From assembly GCA_030593145.1 (NCBI GenBank), contig JAUVHU010000008.1, positions 1 through 52,598 on the forward strand: 52,598 nt of DNA. The letters run 5' to 3'. The notes below the pieces were generated by a model, which saw only the letters and a program-made list of their open reading frames with translations, was not told the DNA's origin and did no database searches. The DNA is from Desulfobacteraceae bacterium. Lineage in GTDB: Bacteria > Desulfobacterota > Desulfobacteria > Desulfobacterales > ETH-SRB1. How positions within the stretch are numbered: the first letter of the stretch is position 1; every line of letters starts with the position of its first letter. Below, piece after piece: positions 42,895 through 50,217 of this stretch. The translations under genes and the position numbers were made by a program.

Positions 42895-43275
42895 TGTAAT
42901 CAGATGTTTTTTGACAGGATATACAGGATTGACATGATAATTTCTTTTATTCAAAAACCAAAAAAAATGATAACGCATTTGCATTTCATAGCGCAAGAGA
43001 AAAAAATGAACATCGAACACCCGCCGTGCTCGCGCACTGTCGCGGCAGGTCGAACGTCCAACATCGAATTTTGAATAAGGAATTCTGCCAATTTATAAAT
43101 TGACGGAGCGTAGCGACATCATTATTCGACGTTGGACGTTCATCTTTTAAAACAATCCCATATGGTATAAATGTACCCTGTGAATGTTTACAAAACAACT
43201 TGGCGCTTATGCCACCTGACCCCCTGATCCCTTAATAATATTGACATTAGTTAGTCATTGTGGCAAACAGAAATT
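42895..43275. other. 381-nt region between the GT/MTase gene and the minor pilins
   Basis: Filled mostly by the palindromic repeat 43001-43150; the rest is AT-rich with no gene seen. The promoter for the minor-pilin operon should lie in 43150-43260 (TTGACATT near 43241 is a candidate -35). Confidence 0.45.
43001..43150. repeat. Long palindromic repeat of the AACGTC-CATCGAA type
   Basis: Left arm CATCGAAC and GAACGTCCAACATCGAAT (to about 43070), right arm ATTCGACGTTGGACGTTC (about 43124-43141). The core AAGGAATTCTGCCAATTTAT plus GGAGCGTAGCGAC also occurs at about 30786-30822 inside the ftsE-ftsX element. Two GC-rich blocks (CCGCCGTGCTCGCGCACTG) interrupt the left arm. Confidence 0.75.
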
Positions 43276-43698
43276 ATGCGAAATGAAGACGGATTTACCT
43301 TAATCGAGCTTATTATGGTTATCGTCATCATCGGTATCCTGGCATTTGTTGCCATACAAAAGTATCCCGCCTCGGGAATCTCACTTGAAACAGCAGCAGA
43401 CATGATAAGATCGGATATTCGATCTGTCCAGGCCTTGGCGATGTCTCAGCATGCAAGCCAGACCCTCACATTCAGTTCAACTAAATACGAATTCCCAGTG
43501 ATAGGAGAAGAAAATAATAAAATCAGGAATTTTGCTGATATCTTCAAAGGAGGAATTAGTCTCAGCGCTTATCCGGCTTCAATTTCATTTAATTCTCTTG
43601 GAGAGCCGATCGCCGGATATGGAAGTTCTATTACCATAACAACCGGAAGTACAACAAAGACACTGACGGTATTGCAGTATACCGGAAGGGTCGAATAA
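43276..43698 (+). CDS. GspH/FimT-like minor pilin (MshC-like)
   Basis: A 140-residue prepilin. A short leader MRNEDG is followed by FTLIELIMVIVIIGILAFVA (Glu5 present) and a β-rich domain typical of GspH/FimT (DMIRSDIRSVQALAMSQHA; ISFNSLGEP; ITITTGSTTKTLTV). It probably sits in the pilus tip or initiation complex. I use ATG 43276; a TTG at 43258 would add 6 residues. First of four prepilin genes in one operon with 2-5 nt gaps or overlaps. Confidence 0.88.
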   Translation: MRNEDGFTLIELIMVIVIIGILAFVAIQKYPASGISLETAADMIRSDIRSVQALAMSQHASQTLTFSSTKYEFPVIGEENNKIRNFADIFKGGISLSAYPASISFNSLGEPIAGYGSSITITTGSTTKTLTVLQYTGRVE

Positions 43699-43703
43699 AA
43701 TTG

Positions 43704-44150
43704 ATGGCTTACTATAAAATGGCTCTAAAAAATCAAAAAGGGATAACTCTTATAGAAATGATTGTCTTTATCATTGTGGCGGCAGTGGTTATGCCTGTGA
43801 TTATCAGTCCGGTTTTAACTCTTCTGAAAGACAGCACAAAGCCGGAAAAAGCGGTTACGGCCAACTTTTTGGGCCAGCAGAAGTTTGAGGAAATAACTAA
43901 AAACGATTATTCGGATTCAGGTCTGGATATTACTACTACAACAGATGAATTCATAGCTTACTCAGTTGTCGACGCTACCGATTTTCCTGATTACCAATGG
44001 TGCTGGAAGGTGAATTATGTCAGTCAAGCTTTAATTGATTCTGGAGCCATCCCAACTGATTATAAAAAAATTACTGTAAAAGTAAAAGATTCTTATAATA
44101 CTGAATATATTTATTATACATTAGCGACTAAGCGTGCAAATGATCCATAA
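43704..44150 (+). CDS. Minor pilin (MshD-like)
   Basis: A 148-residue prepilin. Leader MAYYKMALKNQKG, then ITLIEMIVFIIVAAVVMPVIISPVL (Glu5 present), and a soluble domain with TANFLGQQKFEEI and a C-terminal KKITVKVKDSYNTEYIYYT strand pair. The GQQ-x-FEEI helix is typical of PilV/MshD-type minor pilins. Likely a tip or priming subunit. The start could be TTG 43701, one codon earlier. Overlaps the next gene. Confidence 0.82.
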   Translation: MAYYKMALKNQKGITLIEMIVFIIVAAVVMPVIISPVLTLLKDSTKPEKAVTANFLGQQKFEEITKNDYSDSGLDITTTTDEFIAYSVVDATDFPDYQWCWKVNYVSQALIDSGAIPTDYKKITVKVKDSYNTEYIYYTLATKRANDP

Positions 44151-44784
44151 TATAAAATATAAATCTAATGAACTGCCTCCTTTGTGTAATCTGCGCCTGC
44201 CCCGTAGGTCCGGGAGATCGTACCGGGGTAATCTGCAGATTAAAAATAATAAAGGGTTTACCCTTATAGAAATAATAATAGTTATTATCGTGCTTGGCGT
44301 CTTAAGCGTTTTCGGCTTTAGTTTTATTTCTACAGCTGTTCATACTTATTCCAAGATGGAAAAACAAAAAAGTCTTTTTGATCAGGCTGTAATGGCTATG
44401 GAGCGGATCAGCAGGGAACTGAGAGATGCGAACTCTATAGCGCCATCAACAGGTGACGAAACCTTAAAATTTACAAAAAGTCATGTAACTGATCAGGACA
44501 GTGAAACTATAATAAAATTTTCGCTTGCCGGCAGTATTCTGCGAAGAACAGGGGACGTAACGGGCGTTTACCTTGTTAATAATGTTTCTGCATTTAATGT
44601 AGTGCGGGTAACCTCGGGCACTAACAACGAAAAAGAAGAAATAACCATCACCCTTACCTTACAAGAAGCAGGGGCCGGAAAGATTACGCTTAGAACATGT
44701 ATTTGCCCCAAGAATTTGGCTTTTGCCGGCGTTGTTTATTCTGGAAGAAATTTCGAGGGAGACTGGGAAGAAAATTATCAATGA
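44140..44784 (+). CDS. Minor pilin (MshO/PilW-like) with unusually long leader
   Basis: A 214-residue prepilin. The cleavage site KG|FTLIEIIIVIIVLGVLSVFGFSF comes after a 39-residue leader, much longer than the usual 6-25. The leader codons fall in repeat-like DNA (TTTGTGTAATCTGCGCCTG and GGGGTAATCTGCAGATTAA), so an insertion appears to have stretched it. The mature part has the PilW-like helix DQAVMAMERISRELRDANSI and a β domain. No start codon lies closer to the site. GTG 44134 is an alternative start. Overlaps both neighbours. Confidence 0.8.
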   Translation: MIHNIKYKSNELPPLCNLRLPRRSGRSYRGNLQIKNNKGFTLIEIIIVIIVLGVLSVFGFSFISTAVHTYSKMEKQKSLFDQAVMAMERISRELRDANSIAPSTGDETLKFTKSHVTDQDSETIIKFSLAGSILRRTGDVTGVYLVNNVSAFNVVRVTSGTNNEKEEITITLTLQEAGAGKITLRTCICPKNLAFAGVVYSGRNFEGDWEENYQ

Positions 44785-45563
44785 TTATAAAAATATCTGA
44801 TAAATTACGTGATGATAAGGGCGTTACCTTAATTACACTCATTATCGCCATAACTATATTTGCCATTTTTATAACGGTTTTTTCCTATGTTATGGTTGCC
44901 AAACATGGATCTGCAACACTCTACGTGCAGTCAACGCAGGCTTATGCTGTTGCGCAGGCAGGAATAGAATATGGGATTCGGTGTGCACAGGATAGTGGTT
45001 GTTGGGATTATACCACTACTGCTACTCTCGAAAAAGACTTTGGCGGCGGAAGCTTCACTCTCGTTTACGATGATTCTAATAATACATTGACATCAACAGG
45101 GACGGTAGGCGTAGCGGAAAGGGCTATCATATTATCTTCATTTAGTGGCTACGTCGAAGCAGCAGTGGGGATAGTGTTAGGAGATCAACCCAGTAGTGGT
45201 CAAGGTTCGAATAAGAACATCATCTATGTTCCTCTCATAAACAATTACGACTACGATGTCTACATTTACGAGATAAAGTTGGCCAAGGAAGGAGGGACAC
45301 AGGCCCAGATGGAATATATCAAGTTTGGCGTTACCACAGTGTGGGCAGGGTCGCTGAATGTGTCTAATGATCCTGGCAGCCTTACAGATTTCCCATTCAA
45401 TCAAGTGTCTTACCATACTATTATAGCTCAGGGTTCAGATACACTTTCACTTTATACCTCCAACAAGAACCAGGTTGGTGGAACATGGTACTGCACCTTT
45501 TTGTATTCCAAACAAAGTGACCTGTCCGACCCTCAGTCGAGTTCAGTGAAATTTGATATGTAA
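44781..45563 (+). CDS. Pilus-assembly minor pilin-like protein (MshP/PilX-like)
   Basis: A 260-residue protein with leader MIIKISDKLRDDKG and hydrophobic segment VTLITLIIAITIFAIFITVFSYVM. Residue 5 of the mature chain is Thr, not Glu, as in tip subunits such as GspK, MshP and PilX. YAVAQAGIEYGIRCAQDSG is the classic PilX-type helix. The C-terminal two-thirds (about 110-260) is an unusual β-rich domain; I cannot assign it. ATG 44781 overlaps the upstream stop (ATGA). Confidence 0.8.
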   Translation: MIIKISDKLRDDKGVTLITLIIAITIFAIFITVFSYVMVAKHGSATLYVQSTQAYAVAQAGIEYGIRCAQDSGCWDYTTTATLEKDFGGGSFTLVYDDSNNTLTSTGTVGVAERAIILSSFSGYVEAAVGIVLGDQPSSGQGSNKNIIYVPLINNYDYDVYIYEIKLAKEGGTQAQMEYIKFGVTTVWAGSLNVSNDPGSLTDFPFNQVSYHTIIAQGSDTLSLYTSNKNQVGGTWYCTFLYSKQSDLSDPQSSSVKFDM

Positions 45564-45720
45564 TTTCCCCATAAAATTTTCTAATTCCAATAGCCTCTCT
45601 TCCCAAAAGGCCTGCAAGGCTGCCGGCATTTTTGTTTCCAGCAGCCTCTACGCATGCATTCCTTTTTTCTTGACAACTCAGCCCTGTTTTTTGATATTAT
45701 TACTCTTAATGACTGTAAGA

Positions 45721-45843
45721 GTTCAGCCACTAAGTCACAAAGGCACAAAAGAACTTTAATTTTAAAGCGTTATCAAAAAAGGGAAAAAAGTTGTAGATAC
45801 AGCATATGCTGTATATTATAATTTTCGTGCTTTGTGGCTGAAT
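45721..45843. repeat. Inverted repeat of the GCCACAAAG type
   Basis: GTTCAGCCACTAAGTCACAA with GGCACAAAA (45721-45750) pairs imperfectly with ATTTTCGTGCTTTGTGGCTG and AAT (45821-45843). A single-arm relative, GTGCCTTTGTGGCTGAACTG, lies at about 35931-35950. Confidence 0.6.
45797..45814. promoter_or_regulatory. Perfect 18-bp palindrome, possible operator
   Basis: ATACAGCATATGCTGTAT, 63 nt upstream of the PilZ start. Size and symmetry fit a dimeric regulator site; its position inside a larger inverted repeat leaves structural origin possible. Confidence 0.4.
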
Positions 45844-45877
45844 TATTAATAATGACTTTTGAGTAAAAGAAGAGATT

Positions 45878-46240
45878 ATGCAAACCGGCGATTCTGATAC
45901 TGATAGAAGAGAATATATCCGCTTAGACAGGAGTGTGATGATCAGCTATAAAAAAGCGGGATCTTCTGAGGAATACGATATGACAAACACCAGAGATATC
46001 AGTAAGGCTGGAATGTTTTTCTTTTCTCATATAAATTACCCTGTTGGAACAAAGCTGGAGCTGCTTGTCAGGTTTCCATTTAGAATTGGAAAGGAGCGTG
46101 TTAAGGTAATTTCTAAGATTCAGAATGTAAGAAAAAAAGAAAATCTTTATGGTCTTGGCGTGGTATTTATTAAGATGGATAAAACTGTTTTATCTGAACT
46201 TTGTTCATTTATTGATAAACTTAAGAAAAAAATGGGTTAG
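45878..46240 (+). CDS. PilZ domain protein
   Basis: A 120-residue stand-alone PilZ domain. RREYIRLDR supplies the RxxxR site and DISKAGMFFFSH the D/NxSxxG site (Ala before Gly), so c-di-GMP binding is likely. It is followed 7 nt later by a second PilZ gene with similar sequence across the domain (FPFRIGKERVKVIS vs FPFRKGKERAKIIS), showing tandem duplication. Placement between the minor pilins and the assembly ATPase suggests control of pilus assembly by c-di-GMP. Confidence 0.85.
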   Translation: MQTGDSDTDRREYIRLDRSVMISYKKAGSSEEYDMTNTRDISKAGMFFFSHINYPVGTKLELLVRFPFRIGKERVKVISKIQNVRKKENLYGLGVVFIKMDKTVLSELCSFIDKLKKKMG

Positions 46241-46247
46241 GGTTGCT

Positions 46248-46808
46248 ATGCAATACATTCCAATCACAAGTGCAAAAAATCTGCTGCTAAACCTTGTTAA
46301 AAAAATTAAAGACTCTGATAATACTATTGCTATTACCAGAAATGGGGTGCCGGAGGCCGTGCTGATCAGCATGAAAAGGTTTGAGGACCTGTTGCAGACA
46401 TCGGGCCTGACTAATAATTTTTCTGGTACTGAAAAAAGACAATGTGTCCGTTTAGACAAGAATTTCGTGATCAGTTATAAGAGAGAATTGGGTTCTGATG
46501 GATACGATATCACAAGCATCAACAATATCAGTAAGGGTGGGTTATTTTTTATTTCTCATGTGAATTATCCAATTAGAACAACGCTGGAGTTAATTGTTAC
46601 TTTTCCCTTTAGAAAGGGAAAGGAGCGTGCTAAGATAATTTCTAATGTTGTGAATGTAATAAAAAAAGGGAAACGTTACGGTATCGGCGTGCAATTTATT
46701 AGGATGGATAAAACTGTTTTATCTGAATTTCATTCATTTATTGATAACATAAAGAAAAAATCGACTGCCACGCGGCGCAAGCGCCTGCGCTGCACGTCGA
46801 CAAATTAG
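46248..46808 (+). CDS. Phd/YefM antitoxin-like domain fused to PilZ domain
   Basis: A 186-residue fusion. Residues 1-52 read MQYIPITSAKNLLLNLVKK...NTIAITRNGVPEAVLISMKRFEDLLQ, the Phd/YefM antitoxin DNA-binding fold pattern. Residues about 62-170 are a PilZ domain (RQCVRLDK; NNISKGGLFFISH). No toxin gene is adjacent. ATG 46248 is taken, since it begins the antitoxin motif; a longer frame upstream is out-of-context. The last 15 residues (STATRRKRLRCTSTN) are encoded by the GC-rich repeat 46769-46793. Its stop overlaps the converging ATPase gene by 4 nt. Confidence 0.82.
   Translation: MQYIPITSAKNLLLNLVKKIKDSDNTIAITRNGVPEAVLISMKRFEDLLQTSGLTNNFSGTEKRQCVRLDKNFVISYKRELGSDGYDITSINNISKGGLFFISHVNYPIRTTLELIVTFPFRKGKERAKIISNVVNVIKKGKRYGIGVQFIRMDKTVLSEFHSFIDNIKKKSTATRRKRLRCTSTN
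46769..46793 (-). repeat. GC-rich REP-like palindrome, copy 2
   Basis: CACGCGGCGCAAGCGCCTGC then GCTGC: the reverse complement of the element at 8901-8930 with few differences. It lies at the junction of two convergent genes and encodes the C-terminal tail of the Phd-PilZ protein. Confidence 0.7.
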
Positions 46809-48514
46809 ACCATAACTACCGAAGCTGCTTCCTCAAGTGTTGTTATTCCCTGAAAGACCTTATCAGCGGCATCATCTCGCAGCGTTTTAAATTTACCTGC
46901 TTCTTTAGCAGCGTTGGAAATTTCCTGGGCTGATTTTTTTTTCAAGATCATGTCCTGTACCATCTCATCGATTACCAGAACCTCATATACGCCGGTTCGT
47001 CCCTTGTAACCTGTATTCATACAACTTGCGCATCCTTTTCCGCGCTGAAAATCAGCGTTCTTTGCCGTATCCAGCAGTCCCCATTCGGCCAGCGCTTGTT
47101 CAGGCGGCATGTAAGGCTCTTTGCAGTTAGGGCAAGTGGTTCGCATCAGACGTTGCGAAAACGATACCAGCACAACAGATGAAACAAGAAAAGTTTCTAT
47201 ATCCAGAACCATAAGTCGGGTAATTGCCGAGGCAGCGTCATTTGTATGCATGGTGCTCAAAACCCGGTGTCCGGTCAGCGCCGCCCGGATAGCAATGCCA
47301 GCTGTCTCCTCATCCCGTATCTCGCCTACCATAATGATGTCCGGATCCTGCCGGAGGATGGATCGGAGGCTGCTGGCAAAGGTCATACCTGCCTTGCGGT
47401 TCAACTGTACCTGGCGCACCCCTTCCATTTGGTATTCAACCGGATCTTCGACAGTAATAATGTTGACATCAGGTTTGTTCAGTTCTTTTAGTATTGAATA
47501 AAGACTCGTGCTTTTGCCGCTTCCGGTCGGTCCTGTGCTCAGAATCATTCCATAAGGCTTTTTTATAACCGCCCCGATTTTTTTCCTGTCCTCTTCGGAC
47601 ATGCCAAGACGTTCCAGTGTATAAACTCCTGTACTCATGTCCAGGAGGCGCATGACCAGATTTTCTCCGAAAATGGTCGGTATGACGGAAGCCCTGATGT
47701 TAATCTCCTTGTTCTCCATCTTAATCGTAAATCGTCCATCCTGTGGCACTCTCGATTTGGTCACGTCCATATTTGACAGGATTTTTATCCTGGAAACAAT
47801 GGGCAGAATCATAGATTTAGCCGGCGCGGGAACAGCGTGAAGTCTGCCGTCTACGCGAAACCTGACCTGGGCATAATCTTTTTCCGGGCTGATATGTATA
47901 TCACTTGTCCCCTGCTGCACTGCGTTTGAAATAATTGAATTGACCAAGCGAACGACAGGTTCCTGTTCAGCCATATCCTGAAGAGAGTTTATTTCCTCCA
48001 TATATGTGCTTGGTTCCACATCCGTCGTGGCGTCAGAATCATATTGCACATCCTCAATATCGTCTACAATGCCGCCAAGAGCCGAATATGTTCCGTAAAT
48101 CCTGCTGATTAATTCCGTTAATTCCTTCTCAGTGCAAATTACGGGTTCTACCTCGGTATCTGTCAGCACTTCAGCGGTATCCAGCGCTTCTATGTCCATT
48201 GGATCCGTCATAGCTACTGTAAGGAGATGGCCTTTTCTCCTTAAAGGAACCAGATGATATTTATGAGCTGTGTCTGCCGGAATAAGGTCTTTCAATTTGG
48301 GATCTTCAGGATAATCATCAGAATTGTATTTTGCTAAATGCAACTGTCGGCAGAGTACATCTACGATTTGAGAATCAGTAACAATTCCTTCCAGAGTCAG
48401 ATATTGTCCCAGCTTGACGCCTCTCCTTTTCTGACCTAACAAGGCCTGGCTGAGCTGGTCTTCTGTTATCAGCTCTTCATCAATAAGCATGTCACCGAGT
48501 CTCTTTTTTTTCAA
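46805..48514 (-). CDS. pilB: Type IV pilus assembly ATPase (PilB/MshE/GspE family)
   Basis: A 569-residue hexameric ATPase. N-terminal MshEN/T2SSE_N domain (about 1-150; MKKKRLGDMLIDEELITEDQLSQAL, a c-di-GMP binding motif type in MshE), then the RecA-like core with Walker A GPTGSGKSTSLYS, ASP box VGEIRDEETA, Walker B/His box LSTMHTNDAASAI, and the zinc tetracysteine CPNC...CASC. It powers pilus extension. The MshEN N-terminus, if functional, would bind c-di-GMP directly, matching the nearby PilZ genes. First gene of the opposite operon half is at 52598; this is the last. Confidence 0.93.
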   Translation of the reverse strand: MKKKRLGDMLIDEELITEDQLSQALLGQKRRGVKLGQYLTLEGIVTDSQIVDVLCRQLHLAKYNSDDYPEDPKLKDLIPADTAHKYHLVPLRRKGHLLTVAMTDPMDIEALDTAEVLTDTEVEPVICTEKELTELISRIYGTYSALGGIVDDIEDVQYDSDATTDVEPSTYMEEINSLQDMAEQEPVVRLVNSIISNAVQQGTSDIHISPEKDYAQVRFRVDGRLHAVPAPAKSMILPIVSRIKILSNMDVTKSRVPQDGRFTIKMENKEINIRASVIPTIFGENLVMRLLDMSTGVYTLERLGMSEEDRKKIGAVIKKPYGMILSTGPTGSGKSTSLYSILKELNKPDVNIITVEDPVEYQMEGVRQVQLNRKAGMTFASSLRSILRQDPDIIMVGEIRDEETAGIAIRAALTGHRVLSTMHTNDAASAITRLMVLDIETFLVSSVVLVSFSQRLMRTTCPNCKEPYMPPEQALAEWGLLDTAKNADFQRGKGCASCMNTGYKGRTGVYEVLVIDEMVQDMILKKKSAQEISNAAKEAGKFKTLRDDAADKVFQGITTLEEAASVVMV

Positions 48515-48567
48515 TTTTCATCCTCTTTGTTTAGTTGATTAGTCAAATGAGGAAATGGTCGACTATT

Positions 48568-50184
48568 TTACTTTGGAACATTAGAAAAAAATATAGTATC
48601 CTTGTCCCATCCGGTCACAATTTTTGCCTCTGAAGAAACCAGCGCCGGCAACATATCGAGACTGCCTCTCGCTGATTCTTCACTGGCAAAACAATCTCTG
48701 AGAAGAATAGCAAATTTCCTGGTTTTCCGGCTATTCCTGTAAGGGAACACCCTGAGAGGAAGCGTCGAATCAGCATATAACCTGGTGAATTCATAGGCCT
48801 CCTCAAGAGTGTCTTCCCCAGCTAATTGCACCCACCAGCCGATTGCCGGCAAAGGATTATCCGGCACAGGAACAGCCGGAAAATTGATCACATCCCCAAT
48901 AACTATACCATTAAGATCTTTAATCTCCGGGTTAAGCCTCGCCAGGGATGACAGTATCCGGTCTAAGTGTTCAGAACATGGAAGACCATACACTTTATAA
49001 ACTATTTCCAAAACTGTTTCCCCGCTCTTTACTCTTATCTGCCCCAACACTTCAGAAGAATTGTTTACTGCTGCAAACACTTCCGGCATAGCTTTATTTA
49101 CGCTCTCATGTTCTGTAAAAGGAATGGTGTCTGCCTGAGCCTCAGCAACTTGCATACGAGACATAGCTTCTTGAATCGTTTCTCTTTCACTGTAATCCGG
49201 CAGATGCGGTTGAGATGCCAAAGGAAGGACGGAATTTGATGTGGGTGAGCTGGTTTGAACATCTGTTTCTATTTGCTCAGGCTTTGGATTCAATATCAAT
49301 ACCGCGGCTATCAGGCAGCTTAAGGCCGCAGCCGCAGCCCACTGCCATCTCCTTGACTGCTCATGAGGAATTCTCTTAGCGCATGAACGCACAAGGGATC
49401 GGCTTACCCTGAACCGATTCTGAATAATCAGCGCAAGTATAATCTGATGACATAAATTTATTATCTTTCTGGGATAACCACCGGTGGCCTTGTATATTGC
49501 CCACAAAGCCGGATAACTGAACATAACCGAAGTGTTGTTGCCGCCACTTGCCCTGTCTATGCGAAATTTTATCATCAATCTGCTTTCACGAAAGTTTAGC
49601 GGACCCAAAAAGAGACGGATATTTATCCTGTCGGCAAAATTGGCATGTTCGTTCAATGTTTGCTGAAATTCTTTTTGCGCAAAAATAACTATTTGCAGCA
49701 ACTTATACTCATTGGTCTCATAATTGAGAAATTCACGGAGAATTTCGAGACAGAAGAGAGGTATTTTCTGTCCTTCATCAATAATCAGCACAACCTTCCT
49801 CTCTTCATCCACGCCTTTGCGAAAGAGATACTGCTTTATAATCTCTTTTACCTGCCACTCATCGACATTACTTTCGGGTTTACCAGCTCCGAGCATTTCA
49901 ACAAATGTGTTCAAAAATTCATGCGGGCTGCTAAAATTAGGATCTAGTATAAGATGGGTTTCGGTTGCATCTTCAGCGGCAAATCTGCGAATAATCTGGC
50001 GGCAGAGCGTGGTTTTTCCTGTGCCCACATCACCGATAACCACATTCAAGCCTCTTCGCAGGCGAACGGAGAGTTCTAATTTTTGCAGACATGCAAGGTG
50101 CTGACTGGACTGAAAGAAAAACTCCGGATCAGGTGAGTTGGAAAAAGGTTCCTTCTTCAAATTTATGATGCTGAAGTAATCCAT
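48568..50184 (-). CDS. ExeA/MshM-like AAA ATPase with LysM and SPOR-like domains
   Basis: A 538-residue protein of unusual layout. Residues 1-270 are an ExeA/GspA-type AAA ATPase (Walker A GDVGTGKTTLCRQ, Walker B KVVLIIDEGQK). One membrane helix (about 277-297) is followed by a disordered linker, a LysM-like peptidoglycan-binding module (about 385-440; VKSGETVLEIVYKVYGL) and a SPOR-like end (about 455-530). The ATPase would be cytosolic, the rest periplasmic. In MSHA loci MshM, and in type II secretion GspA, open peptidoglycan for the secretin. The gene sits between secretin and PilB-type genes. Confidence 0.88.
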   Translation of the reverse strand: MDYFSIINLKKEPFSNSPDPEFFFQSSQHLACLQKLELSVRLRRGLNVVIGDVGTGKTTLCRQIIRRFAAEDATETHLILDPNFSSPHEFLNTFVEMLGAGKPESNVDEWQVKEIIKQYLFRKGVDEERKVVLIIDEGQKIPLFCLEILREFLNYETNEYKLLQIVIFAQKEFQQTLNEHANFADRINIRLFLGPLNFRESRLMIKFRIDRASGGNNTSVMFSYPALWAIYKATGGYPRKIINLCHQIILALIIQNRFRVSRSLVRSCAKRIPHEQSRRWQWAAAAALSCLIAAVLILNPKPEQIETDVQTSSPTSNSVLPLASQPHLPDYSERETIQEAMSRMQVAEAQADTIPFTEHESVNKAMPEVFAAVNNSSEVLGQIRVKSGETVLEIVYKVYGLPCSEHLDRILSSLARLNPEIKDLNGIVIGDVINFPAVPVPDNPLPAIGWWVQLAGEDTLEEAYEFTRLYADSTLPLRVFPYRNSRKTRKFAILLRDCFASEESARGSLDMLPALVSSEAKIVTGWDKDTIFFSNVPK

Positions 50185-50217
50185 TTAGCTTCGATTCGTG
50201 ATTGGTCGAATGATCGA

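Larger units (their letters stand above)
45564..45877. other. 314-nt region upstream of the PilZ pair
   Basis: No gene seen. TTGACA (45670-45675) followed 17 nt later by GATATT could be a promoter. The right part carries an inverted repeat (45721-45843) enclosing a perfect 18-bp palindrome (45797-45814). Confidence 0.5.

Noticed and set aside
42895-43020. N-terminal extension of the GT2-methyltransferase
   Set aside because: The extra 42 codons run into a palindromic repeat, and the GT2 fold starts at MKLSIIIPAYNE.
43201-43216. σ54-like TTGGCGCTTATGCC upstream of the minor pilins
   Set aside because: The GG-to-GC spacing is too short for a -24/-12 promoter.
46149-46247. N-terminal extension of the Phd-PilZ protein
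   Set aside because: It overlaps the end of the preceding PilZ gene in another frame and lacks a Shine-Dalgarno; the Phd pattern starts at 46248.
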